A stretch of 64,000 nucleotides of DNA from Pycnopodia helianthoides (Eukaryota > Echinodermata > Asteroidea > Forcipulatida > Asteriidae), in the NCBI GenBank assembly GCA_032158295.1, contig CM063245.1:1736001-1800000 (forward strand), given 5' to 3'. Shown here piece after piece: positions 12,605 to 24,078 of this stretch (within the stretch, counting starts at the first letter, position 1; each line of letters begins with the position of its first letter). The translations under genes and the position numbers were made by a program. The notes below the pieces were generated by a model. That model saw nothing but the letters and a program-made list of their open reading frames with translations. It was not told the DNA's origin and searched no databases.

Positions 12605-12796
12605 GGGCCCTATTTCATAGAGCCGCTTAAGCAGAAAATATCGCTTAACAATTTTCTGCTCAGCAGAAATCAGCAGGATACCAGTCACAAATTGAACATT
12701 TGACATGTTCGATTGGCTGGTAACCTTATTCTGGTAAGCATAATTTTGTTGTGCTTAGCTACTTTTTGTGCTTAAGCAGCTCTATGAAATTGGGCC
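12605..12796. mobile_element. Hairpin MITE family F
   Basis: The ends are GGGCCCTATTTCATAGAGC and the inverse GCTCTATGAAATTGGGCC. Most of the 190 bp folds on itself through CTTAAGCAG, TTGCTTA-type and TGGTAACC/GGATACCAG blocks. Confidence 0.8.
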
Positions 12797-12937
12797 ACAT
12801 TCATAAAACTCAATGTGGTTACATTGTTTTAATGGTTGAGAAAGATGCATGCGTTTTGAGCTGTGTAAAATGTACTCACGACTTCGTACTGCTGTCCATT
12901 ATTACTAAGTTTTGTTTCGCTGTTAGTGTGTGACTTT

Positions 12938-13139
12938 GAGCTCAATTGGTATAACATGGAAATTATAAAAGTTCACGGCGGATTTACACATAACTTACAT
13001 GGTCGTGTTGGAAACATTCCCTACAACAAGTTAAAAAAATTATAAGTTTTGCGAGTCCGAAATCCGTATGTTGAAAGCGGTGTTTGTGGTGGGTTTTTTG
13101 CATTATTTTCTCCTGACTCCGATGACCGATTGAGCTTAA
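12938..13139 (+). mobile_element. TTAA-MITE-like fragment cut by family A copy
   Basis: It has GAGCTCAATTGGTATAACATG, ATTTACACATAACTTACATGG, and a reversed core (TTATTTTCTCCTGACTCCGA, then TGACCGATTGAGC). It stops exactly at the TTAA where the A element at 13140 begins, so A probably landed inside it. Confidence 0.55.
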
Positions 13140-13516
13140 AGGAACATTACAGAATTGGTTTTTGCTAACAAAACAGTTGCTGGCAGTGTAAGCACTTTAT
13201 GTAATCCACCATATACATCAACTGACAAACCTGTAGAAGTTTGAGATCGATCGGCCATCTGAGTCAGGAGAAAATAGTGAAAAACCGACTACACATTTTG
13301 CATGAAATCATATAGATTCAACAAACGAATAAAACGCTCACTGAGCGATAAACTCCAATCGGAAAATTAGTTTATTCATTTCTCATCAAATATGGCATTT
13401 CAGACAGAAATATTTCAAGGGATGTTTTCTACTATCATCATCATTAGACCGTGTAAGTTTTATGTAAATCTGTGATCAAAAGTATATTTTACAATTACCA
13501 ATTCTGTAATGTTCCT
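13140..13516 (+). mobile_element. TTAA-MITE family A, full length
   Basis: Perfect TTAA flanks lie at 13136-13139 and 13517-13520. Ends, core and palindrome are present. The stretch before the right end is about 6 bases shorter than in other copies. Confidence 0.9.
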
Positions 13517-13653
13517 TTAAATAGTGAGATAAATGACACAAAAGTATACAAGTTTTTCCATTTAAAAAAAAGGACAGCAATTTTTGAGACACATACTCCA
13601 TAAGATGGTAAGATCCAGTACAAATGCCAAGTGCTGCTAAACCACTAACCTGG

Positions 13654-15515
13654 TCCCAATTTCATGCTTAATCAGACACTTAATAGTTTTCTGCTAAGCA
13701 AAAGATATGCAGGGAACCAGTTGCAGACAGTACCTTATGTCGTGGTTTTCTGGCTGGTATAAACCTGTTTCTGTTAAGCACACTTGTTCTGTGCTTAGCT
13801 ATTTTTGTTTGTTTGAACCAGTTGCAATCAGTACCTTACAAGTACCAATGTTGTGGTTTTCTGGCTGGTATAAACCTGTTTCTGTTAAGCGCACTTGTTC
13901 TGTGCTTAGCTATTTTTGTTTGTTTGAACCAGTTGCAATCAGTACCTTACAAGTACCAATGTTGTGGTTTTCTGGCTGGTATAAACCTGTTTCTGTTAAG
14001 CACACTTGTTCTGTGCTTAGCTATTTTTGTTTGTTTGAACCAGTTGCAAACAGTACCTTATGTCGTGGTTTTCTGGCTGGTGTAAACTTGTTTCTGTTAA
14101 GCACACTTGTTCTGTGCTTAGCTATTTTTGTTTGTTTGAACCAGTTGCAACCAGTACCTTACAAGTACCAATTTTGTGGTTTCTGGCTGGTATAAACCTG
14201 TTTCTGTTAAGCACACTTGTTCTGTGCTTAGCTATTTCTGTTTGTTTGAACCAGTTGCAACCAGTACCTTACAAGTACCAATTTTGTGGTTTTCTGGCTG
14301 GTATAAACCTGTTTCTGTTAAGCACACTTGTTCTGTGCTTAGCTATTTTTGTTTGTTTGAACCAGTTGCAAACAGTACCTTATGTCGTGGTTTTCTGGCT
14401 GGTATAAACCTGTTTCTGTTAAGCACACTTGTTCTGTGCTTAGCTATTTTTGTTTGTTTGAACCAGTTGCAAACAGTACCTTATGTCGTGGTTTTCTGGC
14501 TGGTGTAAACTTGTTTCTGTTAAGCACACTTGTTCTGTGCTTAGCTATGTTTGTTTGTTTGAACCAGTTGCAAACAGTACCTTGCAAGTACCAATGTCGT
14601 GTTTTTCTGGCTGGTATAAACCTGTTTCTGTTAAGCACACTTGTTCTGTGCTTAGCCATTTTTGTTTGTTTGAACCAGTTGCAAACAGTACCTTATGTCG
14701 TGGTTTTCTGGCTGGTGTAAACTTGTTTCTGTTAAGCGCACTTGTTCTGTGCTTAGCTATTTTTGTTTGTTTGAACCAGTTGCAATCAGTACCTTACAAG
14801 TACCAATGTTGTGGTTTTCTGGCTGGTATAAACCTGTTTCTGTTAAGCGCACTTGTTCTGTGCTTAGCTATTTTTGTTTGTTTGAACCAGTTGCAAACAG
14901 TACCATATGTCGTGGTTTTCTGGCTGGTATAAACCTGTTTCTGTTAAGCACACTTGTTCTGTGCTCAGCTATTTTTGTTTGTTTGAACCAGTTGCAAACA
15001 GTACCTTATGTCGTGGTTTTCTGGCTGGTATAAACCTGTTTCTGTTAAGCACACTTGTTCTGTGCTTAGCTATTTTTGTTTGTTTGAACCAGTTGCAAAC
15101 AGTACCATATGTCGTGGTTTTCTGGCTGGTATAAACCTGTTTCTGTTAAGCACACTTGTTCTGTGCTCAGCTATTTTTGTTTGTTTGAACCAGTTGCAAA
15201 CAGTACCTTATGTCGTGGTTTTCTGGCTGGTATAAACCTGTTTCTGTTAAGCACACTTGTTCTGTGCTCAGCTATTTTTGTTTGTTTGAACCAGTTGCAA
15301 ACAGTACCTTATGTCGTGGTTTTCTGGCTGGTATAAACCTGTTTCTGTTAAGCACACTTGTTCTGTGCTTAGCTATTTTTGTGTGTTTGAACCAGTTGCA
15401 ATCAGTACCTTACAAGTACCAATGTTGTGGTTTTCTGGCTGGTATAAACCTGTTTCTGTGAAGCACACCTGTTCTGTGCTTAGCTATTTTTGTTTGTGCT
15501 TAAGCAGCATTTGGA
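13654..15515 (+). repeat. Minisatellite of 101/111-bp units inside a family F MITE
   Basis: About 17 units run from roughly 13727 to 15500. The 101-bp form joins GTACCTTATGTCGTGG to its neighbour. The 111-bp form has GTACCTTACAAGTACCAATG at the same place. Each unit carries TTCTGGCTGGTATAAACC, CTGTTAAGCACACTTGTTCT, GTGCTTAGCTATTTTTG and GAACCAGTTGCAA. The array starts after CCCAATTTCATGCTTAATCA and ends with TGTGCTTAAGCAGCA, which are family F arms, so it is an expanded F element. The two forms are interspersed, which points to repeated unequal exchange. Recurrent 75-160 codon frames here are repeat artefacts. Confidence 0.92.
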
Positions 15516-16612
15516 CTCTATTCTTCAGGTCCTATGTTCAGATCGACAAGATTTACTTTAGACTGTCTTTATCCAAGACCAACATACATTTATTGTTTAT
15601 TTTCGTTGTCATGGCTACCGATGAAGAAGAAATTTAGACCGGAAATGTCCATCATGCAGAAGAGCATTGAAATGCACTTATACAAGTGTAGGTCTACATG
15701 TACCTTTTCCAGGTGTTTTGTTCATGTACTTTAACAACGCTCCAGTCAAGTACCTCAGAGGATAATACTTCAATATATAAAAAACACTTCAAATCAAGCA
15801 AAAAAAAAAGAGCAAAGTATTTGCTTTTCTCAGCCAGCCATGCACGGGGTGAGTGGGTTTGTGTGCGCCATCGTTCCAGGCACATTGACTTTGTAAACGA
15901 TGAATGTGATGGGATCATGCTCGGTGAAATGCTTGTTGAAATTAACCACATCGGGTACTCAACTCAGCCCTGTTTTCATCGTTATTATTATCTGGCCCCG
16001 ATCAAGTGACTGAGAGGGCCTGAAGGGGGGTCTTGTTGTTAGAGGGCCGATTTGGAAGAGGTGGCCGTTAAAGATAATATTCACTACTGCTTTTTTCTGG
16101 AGATTGTTTTTCTTCAACTTGTTAAATGTAAGACTTATATTAAGTGAGTTAATAAAGCTAGTGATAACAAAACAATCTTAAACTTTTCAGAAAAACCAAC
16201 CACACGGTTCTGTTCTCTTGAGAAAAGTTAAACTGAAGATACTAGGTCAATTTTTTCGACGATTTGACCCCCAAATTAAATTTTTAATAGCTATTTTCAT
16301 AGATTCGAGAAAGTTATAAGTTTTCATATTACACGGAAATGCAATTAATAATGATTAATTAGTAGTCAACTAAAAGCTAACCATGAATTATTGTTGGGAT
16401 CCCGACATTAGCTCACGTCCATCAGCCATGTACTGCATGTACAAATATTTTTGTGTTTTGTGGCATATGCGAAAGTGTTTTGAAGGCCCTACGTTTTTGT
16501 TTTCGAAACAGCGTCATCTGTCAAAAGTAGTTCAGAGGAAACAATTCTATTTTTTCCCCTGTGAAAAATCGGGCCATGCAACTTTAACAGTGTTAAAGAA
16601 CATCAGTGTTAA
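15516..16612. other. Intergenic, no recognised gene
   Basis: Overlapping frames on both strands at 15694-16009 have no recognisable product. I see nothing else. Confidence 0.4.
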
Positions 16613-16952
16613 AGGTATTGTACACTTTTGGTAACAGCTCAAAATCAGTGTCCACATTTTGTGTGATTAAACATATGCATGAACAAACACACCTGTGAAA
16701 GTTAGAGCTCAATTGGTCATCGAGGTCACGAGAAAATAGTGAAAAGAGATCTTATGTTTTTTCTGTTTTTTCAAATTATCGCGCGCGATAATTACTACTG
16801 TTTTACTCGTTTCTCAGAAACGATAGCATTTTAGGCAGAAATATTTTAAGGAACCCTTTTTACCATTACTTACTTTAAATAATGTAAGTTACATGTATGT
16901 GTGAATCTGTGAACATTGTGTTTTTCGATCTTACCAATAGTGTACAGGGCCT
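16613..16952 (+). mobile_element. TTAA-MITE family D, full length
   Basis: TTAA flanks (16609-16612, 16953-16956). The ends are AGGTATTGTACACTTTTGGT and ACCAATAGTGTACAGGGCCT. The shared core is present, then a perfect 20-bp palindrome AATTATCGCGCGCGATAATT at 16774-16793. Confidence 0.9.
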
Positions 16953-17038
16953 TTAAACACTGATTCCAAAATGCAATATGATAACCAGATAAGCTCTTCA
17001 CTCATTGTGGTCTCACATGTATTGTAAGTCAACGTTCA

Positions 17039-17417
17039 AGACACTGGACACCTTTGGTAATTGTCAAAGACCAGTCTTCTCACTTGGTGTACCTCAACAT
17101 ATGCACAAAATAACAAACCTGTGAAAATTTGAACTCAATTGGTCGTCGAAGTTGCGAGATAATAATGGCAGAAAAACACCCTTGTCACACGAAGTTGTGT
17201 GCTTTCAGATGCTTGATTTCGAGACCTCACGCGTGAGGTCTCAAAATCAATTCAAATATTTTACAGAAAAATTAATTCTTTCTCAAAAGCTACGTTTTTT
17301 CAGAGGGAGCCGTTTCTCACAATGTTTTATACTATCAACAGCTCTCCATTGCTCGTTACCAAGTAAGTTTTTATGCTAACAATTATTTTGAGTAATTACC
17401 AATAGTGTCCAGTGCCT
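17039..17417 (+). mobile_element. TTAA-MITE family C, full length
   Basis: It starts AGACACTGGACACCTTTGGT after TTCA and ends AGTGTCCAGTGCCT before TTAA. The central palindrome is perfect over 22 bp (17221-17242, centred on ACGCGT). Confidence 0.9.
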
Positions 17418-17457
17418 TTAACTGTCTTACATACACATCTGCACAGAGTACACACTG

Positions 17458-17662
17458 GTCAGAATGGACCCGGATTCCGGGTTGAAGTTACCCTGGCCAA
17501 TGTCTGCTTCAGGATGACCCGGAAGCTGTTCAAAAAATGGGATATTGACCCGGATTCTGCGTCCATTTTTGACCCTTTTCTGGGTCATTTCGACCATTGG
17601 CACAGATTCCAAGGTCAAACTGACCCAGAAACGGGTCAGGTCCCACGGGTACCCGGAAGTTT
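17458..17662. repeat. ACCCGG-rich dispersed repeat, copy 1
   Basis: It shares motif order with 19555-19780: TCCGGGTTGA, TGACCCGGAA, ATTCTGCGTC, TTTTGACCC, TCTGGGT-ATTT, CTGACCCAGAAA, GGGTCAGGTCCC-ACGGG. It is GC-rich against an AT-rich background. Open frames on both strands are by-products. Confidence 0.6.
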
Positions 17663-17714
17663 TTAAAGTGTACGGCAACTTTTAGATTCAAAAGGTTACC
17701 TGCACGCTCTTTAA

Positions 17715-17986
17715 AGGCCCTGTACACTATTGGTAAGATCGATAAACACAATGTTCACAGATTCACACATTACTTACATGATTTAAAAAGTAAGTAATGG
17801 TAGAAAGGGTTCCTTAAAATATTTCTGCCTAAAATGCTATCGTTTCTGAGAAACGAGTAAAACAATAGTAATTATCGCGCGCGATAATTTGAAAAAACAG
17901 AAAACACATAAGATCTCTTTTCACATGTTGAATCACACAAAATGTGGACACTGATTTTGAGCTGTTACCAAAAGTGTACAATACCT
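17715..17986 (-). mobile_element. TTAA-MITE family D, core deleted
   Basis: TTAA on both sides and both termini are intact. The palindrome is present, but about 70 bp holding the shared core is missing between TCTCTTTTCAC and ATGTTGAATCACACA. Confidence 0.85.
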
Positions 17987-18315
17987 TTAAAACCACATTT
18001 ATCTACCTAGACCTTTATCCAAAGTGCAGAAAATGATGTTTTCACATGGTTTATATTAGCCAGATGATTGTAAAGACAATAGAGAATTTTCGAAGGACCC
18101 CAACAAACCATACGCATATTCTATGGCTGTAAGTATGAGTTTACATATAGCCTATACCTATGGATACCATTGTGAAAAACTATTGAAATAGCAATTGCAG
18201 AAAAGGAGAATTGCCAAATATAATACCCCGATTGGTGTAGCATATGTTCGGTTTAGTACGGATGGAATTTAGGGACACATACCCCAAAAGAGGTATCATT
18301 ATTGGCATACATGTT
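17987..18315. other. No recognised feature
   Basis: AT-rich sequence without coding or repeat signal that I can recognise. Confidence 0.4.
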
Positions 18316-18485
18316 AACTATGGCCCTTTTCGAATCCACGGCTTCGGCTCCGGATTGGGCTTCAGGCCCAGTTTTCTTGTCTGAAGCCCCGACCGCAAGG
18401 CATGCGTACGTTAAAATAATTGAGGGAGCCAAGCTAGCCTGAGCCGATTTTGGAGCCGAAGCCGTGAATTCGAAAAGGGCCATAG
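18316..18485. mobile_element. MITE with GGCCCTTTTCGAAT ends
   Basis: Long inverted ends CTATGGCCCTTTTCGAAT and ATTCGAAAAGGGCCATAG continue into CACGGCTTCGGCTCC / GGAGCCGAAGCCGTG. The length is 170 bp, and no clear target duplication is seen. Confidence 0.7.
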
Positions 18486-19554
18486 TTTATGAAGTATACA
18501 TGTACATGTACAGCTTTAGCATACTGTACATGTAAAATGTACATGTACATCACTCTGACTCACATCAACCTTTGGGTGTCATATTATTGTATGTAGGCTT
18601 ACAAGAAAAATAGTACAACAGTTGTAGAAAAGTGAGTGTACAAAATATGAAAGCTTGATATTATAACTGAACAAACCAGTAAGCCTTGACCCGTGGAATT
18701 GTCAGATAAGTCCAGCAACAATGAAATGAGCTGTCAAGCTTCGACAGTTCTGAATGGGTCATCCATCAAACAATTTGGTGCCTCCGAAATCCACCAACAA
18801 TACACTTTGAACAAGTTGGTAAATACTGGAGAGAAAAAAAAAGGAGTATTGGGTTGAATGTTACACTTCGACAGTTATGTACACACAGGGTTAGTTATAA
18901 TCTCTAAGACACTTGCATTGTTATCCAGTGTCCTCGAACACAATGGAAGACTGAAGGCGTCACAATGGGTTATTACGGAAGCTTTAGAAGTTAAAAATGG
19001 CAGCCTTTTGTGTGCTGGAGTTATTACCTATTGTTGGGTGGTTATTCAACAGGGCTCGCTCGGCTATTGTGCGGTTTGATTGCATTGCTGCGTGGTGAGG
19101 TATCAGGAAGCTAGGGTTGATTGTTGTGGGTCGTTGTGTTTGGCTGATTGTTTGGGTTCGGTGTTAAATCTGGTCCGCCAACAGGCAGGAGTTTTCTCTG
19201 CTATTGTTGTCATTACATTATCTTGCATGATAATCCGTTAGGAATATAGCAGTCTCTTTAAACCGCGTCTGATTCTTGAACACAGTTACATGTAATAACT
19301 GTGTGTTCTTATCGAAGGCTGTGTGCACAGCGTACAGTGATCCGGATTTCTAAGAAGTTGAGCTTCAAGTGTTTAAACTAAATAGGAAGTCAGCACTTTA
19401 AGTCAAGGTGGAGAGTGGGGTGGCCCATCAATCCAGTCCCCAAAACATAAAATACAAAGTTCACGCGCTTCTGCAGCGGTGTTGCTTTTCAACTTATGGT
19501 TTGTGCCTGATTTGTGCTTGGTGAAAACGCACTTAAGTTTACAGTGATTTTGAT
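18486..19554. other. Intergenic with short ACATGT runs, no gene
   Basis: GTACATGTACATGT-type microsatellite at 18497-18553. The remainder has only short unassigned frames. Confidence 0.4.
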
Positions 19555-19780
19555 GCCAACGCGCTCCTGCACTCCGGGTTGACCCGAGTTTCCGGGTTCC
19601 AGGAACCGAGTTCCGGGTTCAGGGCCCGACTCCATCCGGCGTCAAGCTGACCCGGAAAGTGGGATTTTAACCCAAATTCTGCGTCAGTTTGACCCATGTC
19701 TGGGTTATTTTGACACGACTCCGGGGTCACACTGACCCAGAAATGGATCAGGTCCACGGGACCCGAATATGGATCAAATC
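19555..19780. repeat. ACCCGG-rich dispersed repeat, copy 2
   Basis: Same motif order as 17458-17662, more diverged at its left side, where TTCCGGGTTC is itself repeated. Confidence 0.6.
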
Positions 19781-19786
19781 TGACCT

Positions 19787-20026
19787 GGGCCCAATTTCAT
19801 AGAGCTGCTAAGCACAAAAATTTGCTTAGCATGAAATTTCTTCTTGATAAAAACAGGGTTACCAACCAAATTTCCATGTGTTGAATATTGCTTGTTACTT
19901 GTATTCAGCTGTTGTTTGCTTATCCTGAAAATCACGTGGAAATTTGGTTGGTAATCCTGTTTTTATCAATGAAGAAATTTCATGCTAAGCAAATTTTTGT
20001 GCTTAGAGCTCAATGAAATTGGGCCC
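19787..20026. mobile_element. Hairpin MITE family F, long variant
   Basis: Ends GGGCCCAATTTCATAGAGCT and the inverse GAAATTGGGCCC. The arms AAATTTGCTTAGCATGAAAT and CCAACCAAATTTCCA are mirrored across the centre, giving a near-complete hairpin of 240 bp. Confidence 0.8.
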
Positions 20027-20684
20027 TGGAAGTTTTCACACTATATTGGATGTGATTTGGCTTGGCGTTACAGCACATGCATGCACCTTGAAATTTGTTT
20101 ACTTTGCTTTTAAAATGGCGACCCAAAACCTTTTTGACAGCTCTCGAGAAGTGAGGTTGTTTTGATTAGAATGATCGATTTGTATAACTCATCTGCTAAT
20201 CAATTCTTACTTCAAATGCTTTAGTCACACTCAGTCATGCTTCAGTCGTGAGTAAATTAAAGCAACACAAATCTTAAATTGCTTTACTTGTCAAAGTACA
20301 ACGTGGTGTAGATCACTTATTACAAAGTATTAACTTGTTAAGCAATATTTAACACATAACGGCTTTAAGACACTTTCTGCCACGGTGTTTCTACATGATT
20401 AAATATAGGCTACTTGGAACCTGCATACTGAGAAGAAATCGCAGTATTTGCCCAAACTGTGTTTTACAAGTTAAAATGACAATCTGATGGGGACACGGAA
20501 GCCTGCCCTCTACCATTTCCCAATAACCAACTGCGAAGCTACCGGCACGCGATTTTTTTTTCCCTGCAGCATGCTTCGGCAATACAGTCAACAGTTAAGA
20601 GATAGGCTGTTCTTCCCTATCCCTTAACTGTTGACTCCATAGCCGACGTGTGCTGCAGAAAATAAATTTGCTACCGGCACACAT
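20027..20684. other. No recognised gene
   Basis: A short inverted pair AACAGTTAAGAGATAGG / CCTATCCCTTAACTGTT lies at 20591-20632. Nothing else was recognised. Confidence 0.4.
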
Positions 20685-21610
20685 GGCCCAGTTTCACAGA
20701 GCTCCTCAAGCGGAAAAAAAATGCTTAATGATTTCCTGCTTAGAATTGAGCAGGATACCAGTCACAAACTGTACATGTGACGTGGTTTTTTTTTTGGCTG
20801 GTAACCTTATTCTGGTGAGCATAATTTTGTTGTGCCTAGCTTATTTTTGTTCGTAAGCAGCTTACTGAAATTGTGCGCAGTTATGTCCAGCGCTGCCCTA
20901 TTGGTCTTCACTCGATTGCACGTTACAGCAGTCATCAAAATGCTGCTTAGCAGAATTGACCAGCATACCAGTTACAAATTGTACATGTGACATGGTACTT
21001 TGGCTGGTAACCTTGAATTGCTCAGCATAATTTTGTTGTGCTTAGCTTATTTTTAAGCAGCTTTATGAAATTGTGCCCAGCTATACTGCCCTATTGGTCT
21101 TCACTCGATTGCACGTTACATCAGTCATCAATTTTATTTATTTATTTATTTATTTATTTCTTGTTTATCCTGGGTAATCCATTCAGTGAGAAAATACTCA
21201 CTGATCTCCCATGGATCCCAGCTTACATAATAACTACAAGAATGCACTGAATATATACAATAATAAACGGTTACATGATAAAAACATTGCACAACGTTAA
21301 AAAACACTGGAACCTAGCACTCAGAACAATAACAAAAATATGAATAACAGTAAAAGAACAAACATACACAATCGCTTACAGATAGGAAAACCAGAATGGA
21401 GTGATAGAAAGAAAAAAATGCTGCTTAGCAGAATTGACCAGCATACCAGTCACAAATTGTACATGTGACATGGTACTTTGGCCGGTAACCTTTATCCTGG
21501 TCAGCATAATTTTGTTGGCTTAGCTTATTTTTAAGCAGCTTTAGGAAATTGAGCCCAGTTATACTGCCCTATTGGTCTACACTCGATTGCACGTTACATC
21601 AGTCATCACT
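20685..21610. repeat. Tandemly duplicated family F derivatives with an inserted LINE tail
   Basis: One F-like copy (20685-20878) is followed by two ~200-bp units: TGCTTAGCAGAATTGACCAG through CTGCCCTATTGGTCT and CGATTGCACGTTACA (about 20938-21125 and 21420-21605). These are separated by the insertion at 21128-21413. Confidence 0.65.
21128..21413 (-). mobile_element. LINE-like 3' tail with TTTA repeat
   Basis: A run of TTTA units is followed by CTGGGTAATCCATTCAGTGA, read as the reverse complement of a non-LTR retrotransposon 3' end. It splits two near-identical flanking units, which supports insertion. The family was not identified. Confidence 0.5.
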
Positions 21611-22024
21611 TTAATTAAAACCGTACGTTTAAACGACATCGCGGTCCGTCCTGACAGGCAGGGCCCAGACATGATATTTCCTTCGTATGCAATTCATTGT
21701 GTCTGTTTTGAATTAGGTCGACGATTTCTAAATGAGTGTTTTGAAATATGTAAATTCCATTGGCTTTCAATACTTCTGTTTTTTAAATTGTATTGCCAAA
21801 TTCCCCTCCTACAAGTAGGGCACTATCAAGCACGTTATCCACGGCCTATTTTTTTTTTATTTCCCCCTTTTTTTTTTACAAGCCACATTTCTGAAATTTC
21901 AACCCCTGCATCGTTCAATCCTAGATGAGATATTTCGTCTCTCCTCGCCCGATGCAAAACACATATGCATCATAATGTTTGGGTAGCTCTCCGCAAAAGA
22001 AAGGAGAGAAAAAAAGAGAATTTG
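21611..22024. other. No recognised gene
   Basis: A 118-codon plus-strand frame (21572-21928) has no recognisable similarity and ends in low-complexity T runs. Confidence 0.4.
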
Positions 22025-22173
22025 TTTACAAAATGGCTGAAATTTACGACCGAAAACTGCGAGGCGTTTTACACCGAAACTTGTCATTAGCAGTAACGCT
22101 GTTTACACTTGCAACAAGATGTGTTGACGTGGAATTGAATTTGGGTCACTATTTACCACCAAAGTCGAACTAG
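22025..22173 (+). pseudogene. Possible non-LTR retrotransposon N-terminal relic with 2A-like end
   Basis: From the ATG at 22033 the frame reads a leucine-rich stretch, then RCVDVELNLGH (DVELNLGH at 22126-22149). This resembles the D-x-E-x-N-P-G-P 2A-like motif reported at the N termini of some non-LTR retrotransposons, with both prolines replaced. The frame stops soon after. No reverse transcriptase was found downstream. Confidence 0.35.
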
Positions 22174-22536
22174 TTGCCCATGTTTTTATTTTATTTTTTT
22201 TAAACATAATCCAAACCAGTTTTTTTAAAATTTATCATCCTAATCAATCTTCGTACTTCAGACTGAGGAGTGAACGTTGGGGGTTGCTAAACAGTTTGTT
22301 TTCCTTTCCAAGTGTTCGCTTATTTTCTAAACCGTGAGGGTATTTAAAAGGGGTGCCAACTTGTGGAGGGGTTAACCCAAACAAAACTCTGGGCTTAATG
22401 CAGTTTGACTGGTTTGTTGAGAGATCAATTTCAACAAATTTACACTTTACACAACACACCTGTTACAGACACGGCAAAACCGTAACAAAAACTATGCGAA
22501 AAATCATGGAAGTAAGATTTACCTGGGCCTTTAAAA
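22174..22536. other. No recognised feature
   Basis: T-rich, with short frames on both strands and no assigned product. Confidence 0.4.
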
Positions 22537-22706
22537 CAAACACTTTTCCGTACGTACGAATTACTTTTTTTCGTACGTAGGGATTACCATTCCGTACGGT
22601 CGGACGAATTAGTCATTCGTACGTACGAATTACTAATCCGTACGTACGAAAATTCCTATTCCAGACGTACGGATTAATAATTCGAACGTACGGAATAAGT
22701 GTGTTT
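22537..22706. mobile_element. Palindromic MITE built of CGTACG motifs
   Basis: About ten CGTACG or CGTACGTACG motifs alternate with AATTAC/GGATTA. The ends are inverted (AACACTTTTCCGTACGT against ACGTACGGAATAAGTGTGTT). Confidence 0.65.
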
Positions 22707-22980
22707 CAACCTTGTCCCTAAAGACACTTCCGTATCAATGTCATGAAGCTGCTTACCCAAAATTATTCCAGGCTTACTGTCATAATGTAAAGCTTATGAA
22801 TCTGTGGGTCGTAAGCACTAATTTCCACGATAAGCAGGAGCCATAAATTGAGCACACATTTTGAAAAAAAAAACACGATGTAAAAAATATTTTAAACCTA
22901 ACTGATGCTATGTCCGAGTTATGGCCGATTTCCCCCGAAAATTCAGATTTAAATTCTAAAGTTATAAGCTTTCTTGTTAA

Positions 22981-23302
22981 AGGCCCTGTACACTATTGGT
23001 AAGATCGAAAAACACAATGTTCACAGATTCACACATAACTTACATGGTTTAAAGTAAGTAATGGTAGAAAGGGTTCCTTAAAATATTTCTGCCTAAAATG
23101 CTATCGTTTCTGAGAAACGAGTAAAACAATAGTAATTATCGCGCGCGATAGTTTGAAAAAACAGAAAACACATAAGATCTCTTTTTACTATTTTCTCTTG
23201 ACCTCGATGACCAATTGAGCTCAAACTTTCACAGGTTTGTTTGTTCATGCATATGTTGAATCACACAAAATGTGGACACTGATTTTGAGCTGTACAATAC
23301 CT
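22981..23302 (-). mobile_element. TTAA-MITE family D, near full length
   Basis: TTAA flanks at 22977-22980 and 23303-23306. Core and CGCGCG palindrome are present. A short deletion near the right end removes TACCAAAAG. Confidence 0.88.
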
Positions 23303-24078
23303 TTAAAGATAGGCCTATTGCAAGAACAAAAATCCGCCAACAATAAGTGGCAGTTAATTACAAACAAAGAACGAATTATTGTCAGTATCACAACATTATG
23401 TCCATCACCCCACGTACAAATAGATATCCATGTTACATGTATTTTGTCCATGGCAGATGCGAAAGGTTTTGTATGTTTTCGTTTGGAGAAATTCTTTCGG
23501 TGAAAATCAGGCCGTGCAACTTCACAGACAAAGTCTATTTATAGACGATCAACCCGATATTCCACTCATTACAAAGTTCGTATCTGTAAAAAATCCTCAA
23601 GAGAAATATTTATATCTAAAATATAAGATAAATATTTATATCTAAATTAATTTGGTCAGATTCGAGTAAAATTTTACTTCGAAGACCCCCCCCCCTCCCC
23701 CAATAATCCAATCCCGGTTGCATTTGATTGCCGCAATCTCAATAAGCCAAATATGAACGTGAGCAAAAATCAACGACAAATTTGTCGTTGTTTTATGTAA
23801 AAAGTGAGCAGCGAATTTGATGACATTTTCAAATGTGTTTTATGGTGTGTCTCTTAAAAGCTATAGAATGGTTGGAATTAATTTACTCTTCCATAAAAAA
23901 AAATGAAATGATAGAATGTATTTATCGATGATTTGATTTGATTTGATTTGAATTTATTCGGATAAAACACAGCAAGAACATGGCAACAATACATCCACAG
24001 CAACAAGAGGATAACAATGGGGGAAAATAAACAAAAGGAGAACAAAATAATTACGAAAAACTGAACAAAATTATTTAA
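23303..24078 (-). other. Intergenic; LINE-like TTTGA tail near 23930-24070
   Basis: ATTTGATTTGATTTGATTTG followed by AATTTATTCGGATAAAACAC resembles an antisense CR1/L2-like 3' end. The left part has no recognised gene. A C run lies at 23686-23701. Confidence 0.4.

Noticed and set aside
13707..15637. Overlapping 75-162 codon frames with repeated CSVLSYFCLFEPVA-like peptides
   Set aside because: They follow the 101/111-bp tandem array in all frames; the period is not a multiple of three and no start or family is recognisable.
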